This document shows, piece after piece, positions 57,804 through 64,000 of a stretch of DNA of 64,000 nt. The stretch comes from Rhabdophis nuchalis (lineage: Eukaryota; Chordata; Lepidosauria; Squamata; Natricidae). Both the position numbers and the translations under genes were made by a program. Each line of letters begins with the position of its first letter. The first letter of the stretch is position 1. The notes below the pieces were generated by a model. The model ran no database searches. It was given only the letters and a program-made list of their open reading frames with translations, and was not told the DNA's origin. The stretch spans positions 100,053,875 to 100,117,874 of the forward strand of contig CM077644.1 of assembly GCA_039707465.1 (NCBI GenBank), in the 5' to 3' direction.

Positions 57804-58904
57804 GGAACATAGTAAAAAAAGATGTAACAGATAAGATCTGGTTAGTTTAATTTTCAAAATTCTTAAAATACTGCCGAAATAATGTTTTTTTATTCTCATC
57901 CACCTTATTTTTTTACATATGTGTGGATGGAACAATTTTTTTTCTAGTAGTAAAACTGATTTTGGATTCTTGTCCCAGAAATGCCATTTTATTTCCTCTG
58001 GAAAATTCATCTCTGACATTGAATTACAGAAACACAATAGTGGGGCCCATGGGACCATTTTTCTAGCAGTCCTAATTAATATTCTCCTGAATGTTTCCAA
58101 ATGGCACAGTTTGGGAGAGAACATGGTAAGGAACAGAGCTGTTGGTATTAATTCTACCATCACAGCCACAGTCATCAGATAAAAAATAAAATAATGAGAA
58201 AGAAAACACATATAAACATGAAAATAAATTACATGAATATTGATCTGCCAAATAATTAATGAAGCAACAAACATTTCAATAATGCGAATAAATGGAATAA
58301 TGAAAGTTGTTGCATTACCCTAGAACACAAATGGCTCATTGACCAAGATTTCCAATGAGTGGGAGCAGCCTTTTATATGCCAAATATTGTTCCTTAAGAT
58401 TAGAATGACCAAACTATATTATTAAAATGCCAAGTAATTATTTGGAAGAAGAGAAAATATGATTAGTTTTTATTTTCTTTTTCTTTTTTATTAAATTAAG
58501 ACCTGGTTTTGAGAATCATTTACTTGTACAAAATTTTACTTATATATTTTGGGGTTTTTTGAATGCACTGAACAAATTATTCTAAATGTGCTAGCAAAAA
58601 TGAATGATTCTGCATTAAAGTTATCCTTTCTTCATAAATGTGAAAACTGAATATGCTTAGTAGACAGAGATACCTTGTAGATATCACACCGGGGTTTCAT
58701 ATCTGTTTTTCAATCACTATTCACTATGATTATCATTTTTGTTAATAACCTGTAGCTGTCACTGTTTACTGTGATTAACATTTTTGTAAATAACCTGTGG
58801 CTTCTGATAAAAATATTTATCAAAGGGGGGGAAACTCTAAATGCACACAAACATACGCCCCCCCCCCACACACAGTGTGACCTCTTTCCAGCAAGCTATT
58901 AGCT
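57804..58904. other. unannotated AT-rich DNA
   Basis: Contains the longest frame outside known elements (157 codons, minus, 57801-58274). It is leucine- and isoleucine-rich with no recognised motif and is probably chance. A C-run lies at 58858-58867. Confidence 0.5.
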
Positions 58905-58968
58905 GATGAGAGCTAAAAAGCTCGAAATAGATCTATCCTAGTCTCTCTGATTTATTTATTGATCAGCT

Positions 58969-62105
<3,137 letters not shown>

Positions 62106-62155
62106 CAGCTCATAAAACTAACATATATATATGTGTGTGAGTCACAGACCAAAGC

Positions 62156-62186
62156 CTGACGATGACAAGTGAGATCTTGTCGAAAC
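62156..62186 (+). ncRNA. hammerhead-ribozyme-like core
   Basis: CTGACGA (62156-62162), T, arm GACAAG (62164-62169), 6-base loop, arm CTTGTC (62176-62181), GAAAC (62182-62186). The conserved boxes CUGANGA and GAAA are intact and the six stem II pairs are perfect Watson-Crick. The single extra T before the stem is unusual. I could not find convincing stems I and III next to it, so activity is uncertain; minimal forms in Penelope-like elements are known to have weak stem III. Confidence 0.55.
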
Positions 62187-62280
62187 GTTGCAATAACATT
62201 TCCATGCCTTATACACGGGAAAATCCCCGAAGTCAGCAATACCAGCATATATATTCCAGACATCTGGAAACCAGCTCTGG

Positions 62281-62370
62281 CCACTAAATGAGTCCCGGCC
62301 ACTAAACAAGTCCCGGCCACTAAACAAGTCCTGGTCACTAAACGAGTCCCGGCCACTAAACAAGTCCCGG
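62281..62370. repeat. 18-bp minisatellite, five units
   Basis: Units of ccactaaacaagtcccgg, with C/T and A/G changes, at 62281, 62299, 62317, 62335 and 62353; a sixth partial unit follows. Because 18 is a multiple of 3 it gives a short repeating peptide frame on the minus strand, probably meaningless. Confidence 0.93.
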
Positions 62371-62663
62371 CCACAAACACTGACACCATCATCAATCACT
62401 CTCAACAAACTCCATCTACCAGTCAGGATGTGGCAAATCAGCCAACCAATCGGTTTAAAGTAGCAGATCCAACATTCCAACCCCTCCCACCTCCACTTAC
62501 AGAAAAACTGCCATTTCAAATACAGCTCATTCGCAAAAAAGCAAAGGCCCAAGCCTGATGATGATGGGGGTGATTGCAAAGGTTGCAAAGGTTGCAAAAA
62601 CACCTTTAATTTTACACGGGAAAAGACCCGAATAAACCAAAATCTACATATATATATTGTTAT

Positions 62664-62707
62664 GAAACAATTACATATATATATATATATATATATGTAA
62701 TTGTTTC
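62664..62707. repeat. 44-bp perfect palindrome around (AT)n
   Basis: gaaacaattac at 62664-62674 and gtaattgtttc at 62697-62707 flank 22 bases of AT. Able to extrude as a cruciform; it lies inside the Penelope-like remnant. Confidence 0.9.
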
Positions 62708-62867
62708 ACAACAACCTGTTATTATTAGGCCCCAATTTAAGGGAGGAGACATACTGTTTCCCTTACTGCTCATCGGCTCATCGCTAGAGACCATCCAAAC
62801 AGCAAGCCAAGAATTACGTTGTATAATATTTTAGATATGTGTGTTATGATCAGCTCATAAAACTAAC

Positions 62868-62894
<27 letters not shown>

Positions 62895-62898
<4 letters not shown>

Positions 62899-64000
62899 TT
62901 AATATCTGATAGGAAATGAAGCTTGTATAATCTTCTGACATGAAGAGAGATTAGGAAGAAAAGAGAGATTAATCTGAGATTTGTTTATATTATTCCTTCA
63001 AAATCTTTTCAGGGAAACTCTGCAGTTGCCTTGTGCAGTAATCTATGATTAAAGTGAATAGCACTTCACTGGGGTTCTAATTATTTTCCTCCTGTTAAAT
63101 AATGTGCATATTAAAACACACACTGCATTTTTAGATTCTTCATTTGAAATGTTGTATAGTTTGTATCTTTACAAGGATCGAGTAATCAATCAGTTCCTTA
63201 TAATAATATACTTTAGCTCATAATACTATACTTTAAAAATGCAAACAAGCGAAACCTCTATTTATCATCTGTCATATGAGGAATGAGATGGAGACAGAGA
63301 TGGAATTGTTCAGGTCGATATCAGTATGTGACACACTTTCACAATTCTTCTGGTGGTAATTTAAAGGGAACATGTTTTGTATTGTCAGATTTCCCCTTTG
63401 CAATGAAACTGCTGTTGCAGATACTCTTCTGTTTTTCATAGCCATTCTGTGGAATCATAAGCCCCAGATTTACACAACATGTGTAGCTAACTGACAGAGG
63501 TCACTGTCCCTGGTTCCTATTACATTTACTATTTGTAAATCCTCTTATTTCTTCATTTTTCTATGTTGGCAAGCTGGTGGCAATCCCATACTTGCATACA
63601 ACCACCTAACCTGAAGCATAGTCTCACATGCAACAAGTAATAACAGAAGAATGATGTTAACTTGGGGACCAGAATCTGCAACAAATTCAGATTCCACTTT
63701 GCCTCCAAATCTACACAAATAGCTCCATCACAGGAGTAAGTACAGCAAGTACTTACACAAGATTGGATTTCACTGTATGTAATATGTGCCATCATCTGCC
63801 AGCATATTCCTTTGGGTTCTACATAAGTTAAATAGGATGAACTTTGCACACAAGAAATTAAAGGATGTGACTAAACAACGTGTTTAGTCTACTGCAGATC
63901 TTAAAGTAATCACTTTGGAAAACAATCAGGCTTTAAAAATAGTTTCAGAGAATATCAAAGGAATTTAACTACCTACAATGGGTTTTCAATGCATGACATT
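62895..64000. other. unannotated AT-rich DNA
   Basis: A (TA)n run ends near 62893. After that nothing is recognised to the end of the window; a 98-codon minus frame at 63553 has no known match. Confidence 0.55.

Larger units (their letters stand above)
62134..62848 (+). mobile_element. Penelope-like element remnant (terminal-repeat region)
   Basis: Two related blocks repeat in direct order. Block 1 at 62145-62240: gcctgacgatgacaag, cgaaacgttgcaataac, tacacgggaaaatccccgaa. Block 2 at 62541-62640: gcctgatgatgatggg, ggttgcaaaaacacc, tacacgggaaaagacccgaa. This gctGAYGATGA / cgaaacgttg / acacggg order is what I know from pseudo-LTRs of Penelope-like elements. No polymerase is encoded. The segment is bracketed by a 29-bp direct repeat (62104-62132 and 62849-62877). 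Confidence 0.6.

Noticed and set aside
57801..58274. 157-codon minus-strand frame
   Set aside because: One frame of this length is expected by chance in 64 kb of six-frame AT-rich DNA, and it has no recognisable motif.
58858..58867. C-run next to CACACA as a G-quadruplex candidate
   Set aside because: A single homopolymer run without the four spaced G tracts needed.

Overview
The window looks like intergenic DNA of a squamate reptile, most likely a snake. I infer this from the mix of repeats: Sauria-type SINEs with a Bov-B-like tail, a Bov-B piece, CR1, L2 and Rex1-type LINEs, many hAT and pogo-like MITEs, Penelope-like remnants and AT-rich unique DNA. I found no intact host gene, no rRNA or tRNA gene and no CRISPR array. 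All long reading frames belong to decayed retrotransposons. One exception is a coding-like stretch at 2429-3292 that may be a processed pseudogene of unidentified parentage.

Layout. 1-6.2 kb: SINE, Bov-B scrap, coding-like relic, a Penelope-like scrap with a hammerhead-like core, and a hAT MITE. 6.2-9.4 kb: a three-level nest, an L2 LINE inside a hAT MITE inside a CR1, with a perfect 8-bp target duplication. 9.6-12.4 kb: Sauria SINE, a 278-bp segment present twice, and composite MITEs. 12.5-28 kb: scattered L2, Rex1, CR1 and SINE copies, and a fold-back element broken by a solo LTR. 28.66-32.19 kb: a satellite of 48- and 64-bp blocks organised into a 1,596-bp higher-order repeat, pyrimidine-rich on the + strand. 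32.4-35 kb: nested SINE, MITE and L2. 35.7-38.1 kb: an L1-like element that seems to have only ORF1 (half-L1 type). 38.1-40.7 kb: a long L2 relic. 41-58 kb: MITEs, SINEs, a second solo LTR, two tiny fold-back hAT elements with perfect target duplications, and a Sauria SINE split by L2 between two copies of a 77-bp direct repeat. 58.9-62.9 kb: a near full-length Rex1-type LINE inserted in a SINE tail, followed by a Penelope-like remnant with a second hammerhead-like core. 62.9-64 kb: unannotated.

How the parts relate. The elements form donor-dependent groups. One SINE family has an L2-like 3' end and the Sauria family a Bov-B-like 3' end, so each probably borrowed the matching LINE reverse transcriptase. 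The MITEs have hAT-type 8-bp or pogo-type TA target duplications but carry no transposase here. Insertion order can be read directly from interrupted copies. The most unusual signals are the two hammerhead-like cores with the same geometry but different stem sequences, and the higher-order satellite whose every block ends in a splice-acceptor-like tract.
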